A stretch of DNA of 64,000 nucleotides from an uncultured Spirochaetales bacterium (GTDB lineage Bacteria > Spirochaetota > Spirochaetia > Sphaerochaetales > Sphaerochaetaceae), in the NCBI GenBank assembly GCA_944390045.1, contig CALXOO010000002.1:1-64000 (forward strand), in the 5' to 3' direction. Below are positions 52,036 to 61,016 of the stretch, piece by piece (the stretch's first letter is position 1; each line of letters opens with the position of its first letter). Under the pieces are notes generated by a model, which was not told where the DNA came from, searched no databases, and saw only the letters and a program-made list of their open reading frames with translations. A program made the position numbers and the translations under genes.

Positions 52036-54039
52036 TCATGATTTTGCAAGCTGTTCTTTGCGCTTCATTCCGTACTCGTAAACAACGACCAGGACCAGGG
52101 CTGTGAGGCCGACCAGGTCCGTCACGGTACCGGGTATGACCATGCACAGTCCTCCGATTGCCAGGATTATCCTGACCAGCGGATTGAGATGCCTGCCGAG
52201 GTAGCCGTTCAGGGCTGCGGCTATGCCGAAGATGCCAAGCAGGGAAGTGATGCAGATCTGCACGATCTCAAAGACGCTTGTCACATTGACGAAGAGCATT
52301 GCCGGATTCAGGGCAAAGACATACGGTACAATGAAGGCCGCTATGGCCAGCTTGGTTGCCACAAGGCCCGTCCTCATCGGATCAGACTTGGCGATCGCAC
52401 TTCCCGCATAGGCAGCCAGGGCCACAGGCGGGGTTATGTCGGCGACGATTCCGAAATAGAAGACGAAGAAGTGGGCTGCCACCGGCTCGACATTCAGGGC
52501 AATCAGAATAGGCGCGCAGACACCTGCCATGATGCAGTAGTTTGCAGTGGTGGGAACGCCCATGCCAAGCACGATGCAGCACAGCATCGTCAGCAGGAGG
52601 GCGATCATGGCGATGCCCTGAGACAGGGATACGATGGTGCCCAGCAGTATGGAGGCAAGTCCTGTGACAGTGATGCAGCCTGAGATTATTCCGGCAATGC
52701 CGCAGGCGACGACGACTGTTATGGAACTCCTGGAACCGTTCTCGAAGGCATCGAGTATCCAGCGGAATGACAGTGATGGCCGCTCTCCCTTTTCCTCTTC
52801 CTCACCGCCGTCAGTGGTGGCCTGGAAGTGCGGAACAATATTGTGGATTACTCCGACAACCATCGCGACCAGGATGGACAGTGTGGCTGAGTAGGCCATC
52901 GTGAAGGTGTTGGAACCTACCAGATAGATCAGTGCGATGAGAGGCAGAAGAAGATAGATGTCCTTGATCAGGTCCCTGACCTTGGGCAGCATTTCCTTCG
53001 GTATTCCCTTCATGCCGCTCTTCTTCGCCTCCAGATGGACGGCGATGAAGATTCCTGTGAAGTAGAGCACTGCAGGCAGGATCGCCATGACGGCAATCTG
53101 TCCGTATGGTATGCCTGTGAACTCGGCCATGAGGAAGGCGGCGGCTCCCATGATCGGTGGCATGATCTGTCCGCCCGTGCTGGCCGCGGCCTCAACGGCG
53201 GCAGCGAACTCGCTCCTGTAACCCATCTTCTTCATCATCGGAATCGTTATGGAGCCGGAACCGACTGTGTTCGCGACAGAGGATCCGGATGCCATGCCCT
53301 CCAGGGCGCTGGCGACAACGGCGACCTTTGCCGGTCCTCCTGTGAAGCGTCCGACGGCCGTGTTGGCGAATCGGATGAAGAAATCTGCGACTCCGGTGCG
53401 CTCCAGGAAGGCTCCGAAGATGATGAAGATGACGATGTACTTCACGCAGACGCCGACAGGGGTGGAGAAGATTCCGTTTGCTGTGTAGAAAAGCGTCCTG
53501 ATCAGCTGTGTCAGCCCGATCCCGCTTGCCAGAGTGTAGATGACAAGCGCTCCTGCCACGCAGAGGATCGGCAGACCCACACAGCGGCGGCAGAGTTCGA
53601 CCAGGGCCAGGATTCCGATTGCTCCGACTGTCATGAAAACCGGATCCGCCATGATCCTGGCGGAGAGTCTGATGACAGTCATTGCGTTGGCTGCATAGTA
53701 GAAATATGCCCCGGCGCCCACGACCATGATCACAATGTCGTACCAGGGCATGTGGTCAGGCTTCTCGATTCCCTTTTTCACGGGGAAGGTCAGGAAACCC
53801 AGAAGTATGATCATGCCCATGAAAACCGAGTAGCGGATCTCCTGAAGCGTGGTCAGGAAGATGGCGTCAATGATGCAGTAGATGGCGAAGGCCGCCATGA
53901 TGTAATGGATGACAGTCTTTCTCCATCCGGTCCATATGCGGGTGTTTGACTCTCTGTCATACTTTTTCATCACGGCCTCCACATCGGCCATGGTTCCCAC
54001 TGATTCATCGTGAATGAATTCTTCTTTCTTCTTTGACAA
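52036..54039 (-). CDS. TRAP transporter fused membrane protein (DctQM type)
   Basis: A 667-residue inner-membrane protein combining the small DctQ-like and large DctM subunits, the form that partners TAXI receptors. About 17 hydrophobic segments. Typical M-domain stretches are GMASGSSVANTVGSGSITIPMMKKMGY (key residues GSSVANT and GSITIP), ASTGGQIMPPIMGAAAFLMAE and GMGVPTTANYCI. I place the start at the TTG at 54039 because AAGGAG lies 6 nt before it; the open frame otherwise reaches a TTG at 54060 that includes the SD itself. It follows the TAXI receptor gene and an intercistronic hairpin. Confidence 0.93.
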   Translation of the reverse strand: MSKKKEEFIHDESVGTMADVEAVMKKYDRESNTRIWTGWRKTVIHYIMAAFAIYCIIDAIFLTTLQEIRYSVFMGMIILLGFLTFPVKKGIEKPDHMPWYDIVIMVVGAGAYFYYAANAMTVIRLSARIMADPVFMTVGAIGILALVELCRRCVGLPILCVAGALVIYTLASGIGLTQLIRTLFYTANGIFSTPVGVCVKYIVIFIIFGAFLERTGVADFFIRFANTAVGRFTGGPAKVAVVASALEGMASGSSVANTVGSGSITIPMMKKMGYRSEFAAAVEAAASTGGQIMPPIMGAAAFLMAEFTGIPYGQIAVMAILPAVLYFTGIFIAVHLEAKKSGMKGIPKEMLPKVRDLIKDIYLLLPLIALIYLVGSNTFTMAYSATLSILVAMVVGVIHNIVPHFQATTDGGEEEEKGERPSLSFRWILDAFENGSRSSITVVVACGIAGIISGCITVTGLASILLGTIVSLSQGIAMIALLLTMLCCIVLGMGVPTTANYCIMAGVCAPILIALNVEPVAAHFFVFYFGIVADITPPVALAAYAGSAIAKSDPMRTGLVATKLAIAAFIVPYVFALNPAMLFVNVTSVFEIVQICITSLLGIFGIAAALNGYLGRHLNPLVRIILAIGGLCMVIPGTVTDLVGLTALVLVVVYEYGMKRKEQLAKS

Positions 54040-54066
54040 TGCATTCTCCTTTGGTATCAAAAAGAT

Positions 54067-54090
54067 GGGGCTGTCAGATCAGACAGCCCC
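54067..54090 (-). terminator. Intercistronic terminator between TAXI receptor and TRAP permease
   Basis: GGGGCTGTC and GACAGCCCC form a 9-bp perfect stem, followed on the minus strand by ATCTTTTTG. Partial termination would favour receptor over permease synthesis. Confidence 0.75.
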
Positions 54091-54110
54091 CGGATTATCA
54101 GCTGTCCGCA

Positions 54111-55079
54111 TCACAGCGAGGGGACTTCGATTCCCTGTTCGGCGAAGTACCTTGCGGCGCCGGGATGGTATGGGACTGTGGTGATCGAGGTCGCGAAGGC
54201 GAGATCGAGCTCATTGCCCTTGTCGTGACTCTGTGCGATGGCCTCCCTGTCGTTGAAGATCGTGCTCACGACATCATAGACGGCATCCTCGCTGACATCG
54301 TTGCGTGCGATGATGACGGCTCCGACAGCGACTGTCTGACAGTCGTCATCTGTTCCGTAGACGCTGGCCGGGATGGTGTAGGGAGTGTAGTAGGGCGAGG
54401 CCTCAAGAAGGGCATTCATGTGCTCGTCATCGATGGATACCAGCCTCACGTCATGCGTTGTCGCAAGAGTGGAGACTGCGACTGTCGGAGCACCCGCGAC
54501 CACGAATGCGGCATCAATCTTTCCGTCCTGCAGGGCGTCGACGCTGTCGCCGAAGCTCTGATATGTGGGCGTGATGTCGGATTCCGTCAGTCCGTAGGCT
54601 GCCAGGATATCAAGCGCATTGTAATAGACGCCGCTTCCGGATGATCCGATGGAGACCGTCTTGCCTTCAAGGTCGGCTACCGTCTTGATGGAAGGGTCGA
54701 GGGTGACGATCTGGACCTGCTCCAGATAGAGGGCTGCGACCGTGGAGAAATCTGTGATCGCACCAAGCTCCGCGAAGAGGTTCGTTCCGTTGTATGCGTA
54801 GCTCATGACATCGGTCTGGACAAAGCCGAGCTGGTAGCTTCCCATGTCCATCATCTCGATGTTGTCCTGGCTGCCGGCACTGACGACAGCCACGACCTGT
54901 GTGCCTGTCTCTGATGAGATTCTCTGCGCGAGCACGTTGCCGAAGCCGTAGTATGTTCCCTGATCGCCTCCTGTTCCGAAGCGCAGTGTTCCTCCTGCGG
55001 ACTCACCGGCTCCTCCAGCCATCAGCGGAGAAGCCAGAACAAGTGCCAAAACTACAAGAATTATAAGTGTCTTTTTCAT
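54111..55079 (-). CDS. TAXI-family TRAP solute receptor
   Basis: A 322-residue extracytoplasmic binding protein. The signal peptide spans residues 1-21 (MKKTLIILVVLALVLASPLMA) with the mature form starting GGAGESAGG, a spirochaete-style N-terminus. The TAXI signature is seen as RFGTGGDQGTYYGFGNVLA, then VVSAGSQDNIEMM, VSIGSSGSGVYYNA and FVVAGAPTVAV. Ligands of TAXI receptors include glutamate and other dicarboxylate-like acids; this one is unknown. A good GGGAGGC site precedes the ATG at 55079. The promoter lies 90 bp upstream. Confidence 0.92.
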   Translation of the reverse strand: MKKTLIILVVLALVLASPLMAGGAGESAGGTLRFGTGGDQGTYYGFGNVLAQRISSETGTQVVAVVSAGSQDNIEMMDMGSYQLGFVQTDVMSYAYNGTNLFAELGAITDFSTVAALYLEQVQIVTLDPSIKTVADLEGKTVSIGSSGSGVYYNALDILAAYGLTESDITPTYQSFGDSVDALQDGKIDAAFVVAGAPTVAVSTLATTHDVRLVSIDDEHMNALLEASPYYTPYTIPASVYGTDDDCQTVAVGAVIIARNDVSEDAVYDVVSTIFNDREAIAQSHDKGNELDLAFATSITTVPYHPGAARYFAEQGIEVPSL

Positions 55080-55167
55080 TCTGCCTCCCGGGGAGTTGGA
55101 TGCAATTTTCTCGCTAATTCCTTTTAAAAACATGAAATGAAACAAGTTGCCAACCCCGTTGTATTCC

Positions 55168-55196
55168 ACTATCAGGCAAATAAGGCCTTGTGTCAA
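55168..55196 (-). promoter_or_regulatory. Promoter of TAXI-TRAP operon
   Basis: Minus strand: consensus TTGACA (55196-55191), 17-bp spacer, GATAGT (55173-55168). A leader of about 80 nt follows. Confidence 0.75.
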
Positions 55197-55222
55197 GACA
55201 TGTTTATTCACTTTATATTCAG

Positions 55223-55247
55223 AATATTGCATAAAAATGCAAATATT
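55223..55247. promoter_or_regulatory. AT-rich dyad upstream of the TAXI-TRAP promoter
   Basis: AATATTGCAT, 4 A, ATGCAAATATT: a near-perfect inverted repeat in a very AT-rich patch, 27 bp upstream of the -35. A possible activator or regulator site; the binding protein is unknown. Confidence 0.45.
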
Positions 55248-55303
55248 TTTTCCTGTTGAGTGTCGTCTTTCACGCTTTCATGAAGTGTGGTGCATATACA
55301 GAA

Positions 55304-55331
55304 AGCCGGACCCGTCATCGCAGGTCCGGCT
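55304..55331 (-). terminator. Terminator after glgP
   Basis: AGCCGGACC and GGTCCGGCT, a 9-bp perfect stem, followed on the minus strand by TTCTGTAT. It ends the glycogen phosphorylase transcript. Confidence 0.75.
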
Positions 55332-55361
55332 CATGATGCGCTTTCGGAAAATCTCAGGCGC

Positions 55362-57896
55362 TTATTTCTGCTCCTTCCTGAAAAGCGGGTTGAATGCGTC
55401 CTCGAGGACGGTGTCCTTCGTACTCTTCTTCACGGGGCATGGCTTCACGTGCCAGATTTCCCCGGCATATTCCTGGATGGTCCTGTCAGAGGAGAACTTT
55501 CCGGAGGCGGCAATGTTGAGGATGGCCTTCCTGTTGAAGAGGTCGAAGTCATCTCTGTAGAGGTCTGTCGCCTCATTGTGCCTCTCGTGATACATCCTCA
55601 GATCCGCGAAGATGCAGTATTTGTCACCGTAGTCGAAGAGCGAGCGGCGCAGCGGCTCGAAGATGTTCGGCTCGTTGAGGTTGAAGTGGTTGGAATCCAC
55701 CAGCTCGATCACGCGCCTGATGGCCTCGTCCTTCTCGACCCACTCCAGCGGTCTGTAGTCCTTTCTCAGCCCAGCGATCTCTTCCTCCGTGTGTCCGAAG
55801 ATGAAGATGTTGTCATCTCCGACCTCCTGGGCGATCTCCACGTTGGCTCCGTCAAGCGTTCCCATTGTCAGGGCACCGTTGATCATGAACTTCATGTTGC
55901 CGGTTCCTGATGCCTCGAGTCCTGCAGTGGAGATCTGCTCTGAAATGTTCGTGCAGGGAATGACGTGCTCGGCCATCGTGACGCGGTAGTTTGGCATGAA
56001 GTATACAGCCAGCCTGCCCCTTACAGCGGGGTCGTGGTTGATCACATGGGCGATGTTGTTGATGAACTTGATGATCAGCTTCGCGTTGACATAGCCGGGT
56101 GCAGCCTTTCCGCCGAAGAGGAAAGTCGTGGGCGGGAAGGCCTGGGCAAAGGCGCTGTCATTCTTCAGCCTGTCATAGATCATGAGAATGTTGAGCGCGT
56201 TCATCAGCTGCCTCTTGTACTCATGGATTCTCTTGACCTGCACATCCATGATCGTATCGGGATTGATGATGATGCCGCTGTCCTTTCTGAGGAAGTCGGC
56301 GGCGCGCAGCTTGGCCTCGTACTTGATCTTCGCGAAGTCCTCCCTGAAGGCCTTGTCGTCCGCAAAAGGTCTGAGTCTGGCTATCTGGCTGAAGTCCGTG
56401 ATCCAGCCGTCTCCGATCGCCTCTGTGATCTTCCTGGCAAGACTCGGGTTCGCATCAAGCAGCCATCTGCGCTGGGTGATGCCGTTGGTCTTGTTGTTGA
56501 AGCGGTCCGGGAAGATGGTGCTGAACTCCGGGAACATGGAAGTCTTCAGCAGGTCGGAGTGGAGCCGGGCCACACCGTTGGTGCTGTGGGTTCCGATGAT
56601 GGCAAGATTCGCCATGCGCACCATCTTTGGGTTTGACTCCTCGATGATGGAGACCTTTGCTATCTTGTCGCTCTGCATCGGGAAGAAGGAGACCGCCTTC
56701 TGGAGGAAGCGGTGGTTGATTTCGTAAATGATCTGCATGTGTCTGGGCAGGATTGACTCCAGCATGGGAATTGACCACTTCTCAAGTGCCTCCGGCATGA
56801 GTGTGTGGTTTGTGTAGCCCAGTGTCCTGACAGTGATGTCCCAGGCCTCGTCCCAGGAGAGGTTCTCCTGGTCGATGAGAATCCTCATCAGTTCGGGAAC
56901 CGCGATTGACGGATGGGTGTCGTTGAGCTGGATGGCTGCCTCGTCAGGGAATCTGGACCAGCTGTACTTTCCGGTCCTCTTGAAGCGGCGGACGATGTCT
57001 GCCAGCGAGCAGGCCACAAAGAAGTACTGCTGCTTGAGCCTCAGTTCCTTGCCCATGTAGAGAGTGTCGTTGGGGTAGAGGACCTGTGAGATGTTCTCCG
57101 CATTGATCTTGTGGCGGACAGCCTCCGTGTAATCACCTGAGTTGAACTCCTCGAAGCTGAACTCCATCGGTGACTGTGCGGACCAAAGGCGGAGTGTGTT
57201 GATTGTCTTTCCGCCGTAGCCGATGACAGGTGTGTCATAGGCCAGGCCGTTCACCTGCTCGGCGGGCACCCACTTGAAGATGTCTCGTCCGTTCTCGCGG
57301 ATGACCTTGACCTCGCCTCCGAAATAGACAGGATATACCAGATCGCTCCTCTTGACTTCCCAGGGATTGCCGTTCTTGAGCCAGTTGTCAGGCTGCTCGA
57401 CCTGCCAGCCGTTTCTCACCTGCTGGTTGAAAATACCGTAATTGTATCTGATTCCATAGCCGTAGGCCGGAATCTCCAGTGTGGCCAGAGAGTCCAGAAA
57501 GCAGGCTGCAAGGCGTCCGAGGCCTCCGTTTCCAAGTCCTGCGTCGGGTTCCTGGTCGACCAGGTCCTCAAGCTGGTAGCCGAGTGAGGAGAGCGCCTCG
57601 CGCACCGGCTTCTCAAGTCCGAGGTTAATTATGTTGTTCGTCATGGCCCGTCCCATGAGGAACTCCAGCGAGAGGTAATAGACCCTCTTCGCGCTCTTCG
57701 CCCGCTGTGTCTTGCGGGAGATGTCCCACTGGTGGATGACCCTGTCCCTGATCGCCATGGCCAGTGCCTGATAGCGTGCCTCTTCTGTCGTATGGTAGAC
57801 GTCAGCATCGAAAGTGTATTTCAGCTGTTCAGCGAAATCCTGGGCAATGTCCTTGGCCCCGTGTCCGTATCTTGTACGCTTTTCCGTAGTCGCCAT
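55362..57896 (-). CDS. glgP: Glycogen/starch phosphorylase
   Basis: Releases glucose 1-phosphate from alpha-1,4-glucans. The 844-residue GT35 enzyme has LEFLMGRAM and GNGGLGRLAACFLDS in the N-terminal domain and the PLP-binding lysine motif EASGTGNMKFMINGA with GTLDGANVEI in the C-terminal domain. Length matches bacterial GlgP. Start ATG 57896 with GGAGGC upstream; a TTGCTT-N16-TATATA pair further up is a possible promoter. Divergent from lemA. Stands alone, with no other glycogen genes in view. Confidence 0.97.
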   Translation of the reverse strand: MATTEKRTRYGHGAKDIAQDFAEQLKYTFDADVYHTTEEARYQALAMAIRDRVIHQWDISRKTQRAKSAKRVYYLSLEFLMGRAMTNNIINLGLEKPVREALSSLGYQLEDLVDQEPDAGLGNGGLGRLAACFLDSLATLEIPAYGYGIRYNYGIFNQQVRNGWQVEQPDNWLKNGNPWEVKRSDLVYPVYFGGEVKVIRENGRDIFKWVPAEQVNGLAYDTPVIGYGGKTINTLRLWSAQSPMEFSFEEFNSGDYTEAVRHKINAENISQVLYPNDTLYMGKELRLKQQYFFVACSLADIVRRFKRTGKYSWSRFPDEAAIQLNDTHPSIAVPELMRILIDQENLSWDEAWDITVRTLGYTNHTLMPEALEKWSIPMLESILPRHMQIIYEINHRFLQKAVSFFPMQSDKIAKVSIIEESNPKMVRMANLAIIGTHSTNGVARLHSDLLKTSMFPEFSTIFPDRFNNKTNGITQRRWLLDANPSLARKITEAIGDGWITDFSQIARLRPFADDKAFREDFAKIKYEAKLRAADFLRKDSGIIINPDTIMDVQVKRIHEYKRQLMNALNILMIYDRLKNDSAFAQAFPPTTFLFGGKAAPGYVNAKLIIKFINNIAHVINHDPAVRGRLAVYFMPNYRVTMAEHVIPCTNISEQISTAGLEASGTGNMKFMINGALTMGTLDGANVEIAQEVGDDNIFIFGHTEEEIAGLRKDYRPLEWVEKDEAIRRVIELVDSNHFNLNEPNIFEPLRRSLFDYGDKYCIFADLRMYHERHNEATDLYRDDFDLFNRKAILNIAASGKFSSDRTIQEYAGEIWHVKPCPVKKSTKDTVLEDAFNPLFRKEQK

Positions 57897-57980
57897 AAAG
57901 CCTCCGAAATTGTCAAATCAACCGCCTAACTATATATAACTTCCTATGCCTTAAGCAAGTGTTTGCCTGGAAAGGCAACA

Positions 57981-58009
57981 TTGACAAAAAAAGTGGGCAG
58001 GGTGACAAT
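57981..58009 (+). promoter_or_regulatory. lemA promoter (leaderless type)
   Basis: Consensus TTGACA (57981-57986), exact 17-bp spacer, GACAAT (58004-58009), then 6 nt to the ATG at 58016. Confidence 0.8.
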
Positions 58010-58015
58010 TTCGGC

Positions 58016-58564
58016 ATGATCGTTCTCATTGTGGCACTGGTCATTCTGGCCGTTATAGTCATCTATCTCGTGGCGACCTACAACTCCTTCGTCGGCCTGC
58101 GCAACAAGGCTGAGGAGGCGCTGAGCGCCCTGGATGCCCACCTGAAGCAGCGCTATGACCTGATTCCCAATCTCGTGGAGACAGTCAAGGGCTATGCGAG
58201 GCATGAGGAAGAGACGCTGACCCGGGTGGTCAACGCCCGCAATCAGGCCATGGCCGCGCCTGCTGCCGGAAAGGGCAGGGCCGAGGATGCGCTCTCTGGC
58301 AGCCTGAAGAGCCTGTTCGCCCTGGGTGAGGCCTATCCCGGCCTCAAGGCCGACGCCTCATTCCTGGACCTGCAGCAGAAGCTGGCACGGCTGGAGGATG
58401 ACATCCTCAATGCCCGCAAGTACTACAATGCGATCGCCCGTTCAATGAACGACAAGGTCCAGATGTTCCCCAGCAGTCTGGTGGCAGCTGCCTTCCACTT
58501 CCAGCGTCTGTCATACATAGAAGTGAGCGATGACGAGAGGCGCAATGCAGAGGTGCGCTTTTGA
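58016..58564 (+). CDS. LemA-family protein
   Basis: A 182-residue membrane-anchored protein. One N-terminal helix (MIVLIVALVILAVIVIYLV) is followed by the LemA antiparallel helical bundle: YNSFVGLRNKAEEALSALDAHLKQRYDLIPNLVETVKGYA (key motifs RN, QRYDLIPNLV) and ARKYYNAIARSMNDKVQMFPS. Function unknown; LemA proteins occur with DUF2207 partners, as here. The start is the ATG at 58016, not the GTG at 57959, because the promoter falls between them. It overlaps the next gene by 4 bp. Confidence 0.88.
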   Translation: MIVLIVALVILAVIVIYLVATYNSFVGLRNKAEEALSALDAHLKQRYDLIPNLVETVKGYARHEEETLTRVVNARNQAMAAPAAGKGRAEDALSGSLKSLFALGEAYPGLKADASFLDLQQKLARLEDDILNARKYYNAIARSMNDKVQMFPSSLVAAAFHFQRLSYIEVSDDERRNAEVRF

Positions 58565-60375
58565 AGAGATTAGCCGCGTCCCTCCTTCTGATACTCCTTC
58601 CCCTGGCTCTCTTCGCCGCAGACTATGACATAGTGCGTGCCGACTTCGAGGTGACAGTGACCGAGAACCGCCAGTATCTCATTCATGAGACTCTGGTGTA
58701 TGACTTCCATACGCCGCTTCACGGCATTGTCCGGGAGATACCGCTCAGCGGAGATCTCTCTATAGCGAACATACACGTCGGCGAGGATTTCTCTGTCTCC
58801 GGCAGCGGTTCCTTCGCTTCTGTGCGGATCGGATCTGAGGACGAGCTGGTCGAGGGCGTGCATGAATATGATATCAGCTATACTCTGGATCCGGGACGTG
58901 ACCGCAATGCGGGATATGATGAGGTCCATCTTGATCTCTTTTCCACTTTTGATGAGACCATGGACAATATTTCGTTCTCTGTCGCCATGCCAAAGGACAT
59001 CGATGCCGGAAAGGTCTGGGTCTCATACGGTCCATATGGCAGTACCGAGCGCGCTGAGACACATATCAATGACGGCCGCATAGTCGTGGGAAAGATCGGC
59101 AGTATCGGTCCTGAAAGCGGAATTACCGTGCGCATAGAGCTGTCCGACGGCTACTTTTACTGGAGCGACCATTCTGCCGCCGCCTTCGGTGCGGCAGTCG
59201 TGCTCACGCTCATTCTCCTTATCGTCTATGTCATTCTCTACAGGCGTCACGGGCGCGACGAGAATCCTGTCATCGTCCCGACATTCAGCGCCCCGGACGG
59301 ACTGTCTCCTCTTGACATCGGCTATCTTTTCGACAGCAGGGATGAGACGAAGGACTATGTCTCGATGATTTACTACTGGGCTGATGGCGGCTATCTGACG
59401 ATAGAAGAGGGTGACGAGGGGCACTTCACCCTTCACAGGATAAAGGACCTGCCTGCCGGTGCGAGGGATTATGAGCGGAACCTGTTTGATGCGATCTTCA
59501 GACAGGGGGATGATGCCGATCTGGACAGCCTGAACATATACAGCGACCTGGAACAGAACGTGAAGCCACTCCTGCTGCGCCGCTACAGCAGGGGGGAGTG
59601 CGATCTGTATGACGCAAAGTCGAGGAAGATCTCCTGTGTATGTGTCACTGCCCTGGTTGCCTATGCTGTCCTGATGAGCGTGGCCGTAGCGGTCAATGAC
59701 CTGAGATTCGGGCTTTTCGCCTTCTTCGTGCTTGCGATGCAGTATGTGTTCTCCTCGATGATCCTCTGGTCGCTCAACCGGAAGCTGTCCAACAGGAGAC
59801 AGTACATAACCGGTACCTTCTTCATTATTGTCATAACCCTGGCCAGTCTGCTGCTGATCAATGGAATCTGCACGTCTGCGGGCATCAGCCGCGGCCTCGT
59901 GAGGATAATGTCCGTCGTCATTGTCTGCGGTCTGTCGGTGCTTGCGGCCCTGGCCTTCTCCATAAGCAGGAGAAGTGCCTATGCCCAGGAGATACTTGGC
60001 CGTATCCTCGGCTACCGGGATTTTCTTGAGAATGTTGAAGCTGACAAACTAAGGACGCTGGTCAGGGAGGATCCCCAGTATTTCTACCATAATCTGGCAT
60101 ACGCGATCGTCCTGGATCTCGGCGATGACTGGGTCGGCAAGTTCGACGGCATATTCACACAGCCGGCCAGCTGGTATGCGGGACCTGCCGACATAGTCTC
60201 ATTCCACATCTATTCATCAATGGCACGCAGGATGAACCGCTGTTTCGTCAATACAGTGGCGGCGCCGCCCCAGAGTGCCGCCGGCAGCCGTTTCGGCTCC
60301 ACGTCGGGCTCTCATTCCGGTTTCAGCGGTTTCAGCGGAAGCGGAGCCGGCGGAGGAGGGGCCAGGGGATGGTAG
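58561..60375 (+). CDS. DUF2207-family membrane protein
   Basis: A 604-residue protein. Signal peptide or first helix (MKRLAASLLLILLPLALFAA), then an extracytoplasmic beta-rich DUF2207 domain (about 25-200, VRADFEVTVTENRQYLIHETLVYDF pattern), a helix at about 205-225, a cytoplasmic winged-helix-like part, two or three helices (about 360-480) and a glycine/serine-rich tail (FSGSGAGGGGARGW). This is the usual LemA partner architecture. It starts with a TTG that overlaps the lemA stop codon. It overlaps the next gene by 7 bp. The role is probably in envelope stress or membrane maintenance (inference). Confidence 0.85.
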   Translation: MKRLAASLLLILLPLALFAADYDIVRADFEVTVTENRQYLIHETLVYDFHTPLHGIVREIPLSGDLSIANIHVGEDFSVSGSGSFASVRIGSEDELVEGVHEYDISYTLDPGRDRNAGYDEVHLDLFSTFDETMDNISFSVAMPKDIDAGKVWVSYGPYGSTERAETHINDGRIVVGKIGSIGPESGITVRIELSDGYFYWSDHSAAAFGAAVVLTLILLIVYVILYRRHGRDENPVIVPTFSAPDGLSPLDIGYLFDSRDETKDYVSMIYYWADGGYLTIEEGDEGHFTLHRIKDLPAGARDYERNLFDAIFRQGDDADLDSLNIYSDLEQNVKPLLLRRYSRGECDLYDAKSRKISCVCVTALVAYAVLMSVAVAVNDLRFGLFAFFVLAMQYVFSSMILWSLNRKLSNRRQYITGTFFIIVITLASLLLINGICTSAGISRGLVRIMSVVIVCGLSVLAALAFSISRRSAYAQEILGRILGYRDFLENVEADKLRTLVREDPQYFYHNLAYAIVLDLGDDWVGKFDGIFTQPASWYAGPADIVSFHIYSSMARRMNRCFVNTVAAPPQSAAGSRFGSTSGSHSGFSGFSGSGAGGGGARGW

Positions 60376-61016
60376 CCAGTCAGGATCTCGCGGCGCTCGC
60401 GCTCTCATTCGCATTCATACTTGCCATCGTTGCTGCCGCATTCCTCCTCTACAGATATGCTCATCTGGGAGCTGAGGTGGTGCGCAAGCTGATACATATC
60501 GGGGTGTCGAACTGGGTCTTTATCCTGGTCTTCTGCTTCAGTGATCCCAGAGTGGCCCTGGCCGGTCCTGCTGCCTTCATCATCATCAATGCCGTTTTTG
60601 TATACAGCGGTGCGGCGAGGTTCCTGGGCATGGGGAACAGGAAGCGTGACAATGGCCTTATATATTTTCCCCTTTCGCTGCTGATACTCACTCTGCTGAA
60701 CATACGCGGCCTCATCGCTCCTTATGATGTCATCGCGGGAACCCTGGTCATGGGCTATGGAGACGGGCTTGCGGCCCTGATCGGCAGCCTCTGGGGACGG
60801 CACCAGTATTCTGTCATGAATGCCCGCAAGAGCTGGGAAGGAACCCTTGTCATGTTCTTTGTCTCTCTGGCGGTAGTGCTGATCTTCACGCCATACAGCC
60901 TGACCACCGCTCTTGTCATGGCGCTGGTGGCTGCTTTCTTCGAGGCCGTGACGCCGCTCGGACTTGACAATATCACGGTGCCGCTGCTCACCGTACTGAC
61001 TGGAGTGGTTCTCTGA
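60369..61016 (+). CDS. Phytol/dolichol-kinase-like membrane protein
   Basis: A 215-residue protein with about seven hydrophobic segments, related to the VTE5/SEC59/CdsA-like polyprenol kinase group. Diagnostic blocks: VRKLIHIGVSNW near residue 37, VMGYGDGLAALIGSLWG and KSWEGTLVMF, where CTP-dependent kinases place their nucleotide and lipid-phosphate contacts. Presumed to phosphorylate an isoprenoid alcohol. It overlaps the DUF2207 gene by 7 bp and the next gene by one base, so it is part of the lemA operon. Confidence 0.75.
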   Translation: MVASQDLAALALSFAFILAIVAAAFLLYRYAHLGAEVVRKLIHIGVSNWVFILVFCFSDPRVALAGPAAFIIINAVFVYSGAARFLGMGNRKRDNGLIYFPLSLLILTLLNIRGLIAPYDVIAGTLVMGYGDGLAALIGSLWGRHQYSVMNARKSWEGTLVMFFVSLAVVLIFTPYSLTTALVMALVAAFFEAVTPLGLDNITVPLLTVLTGVVL

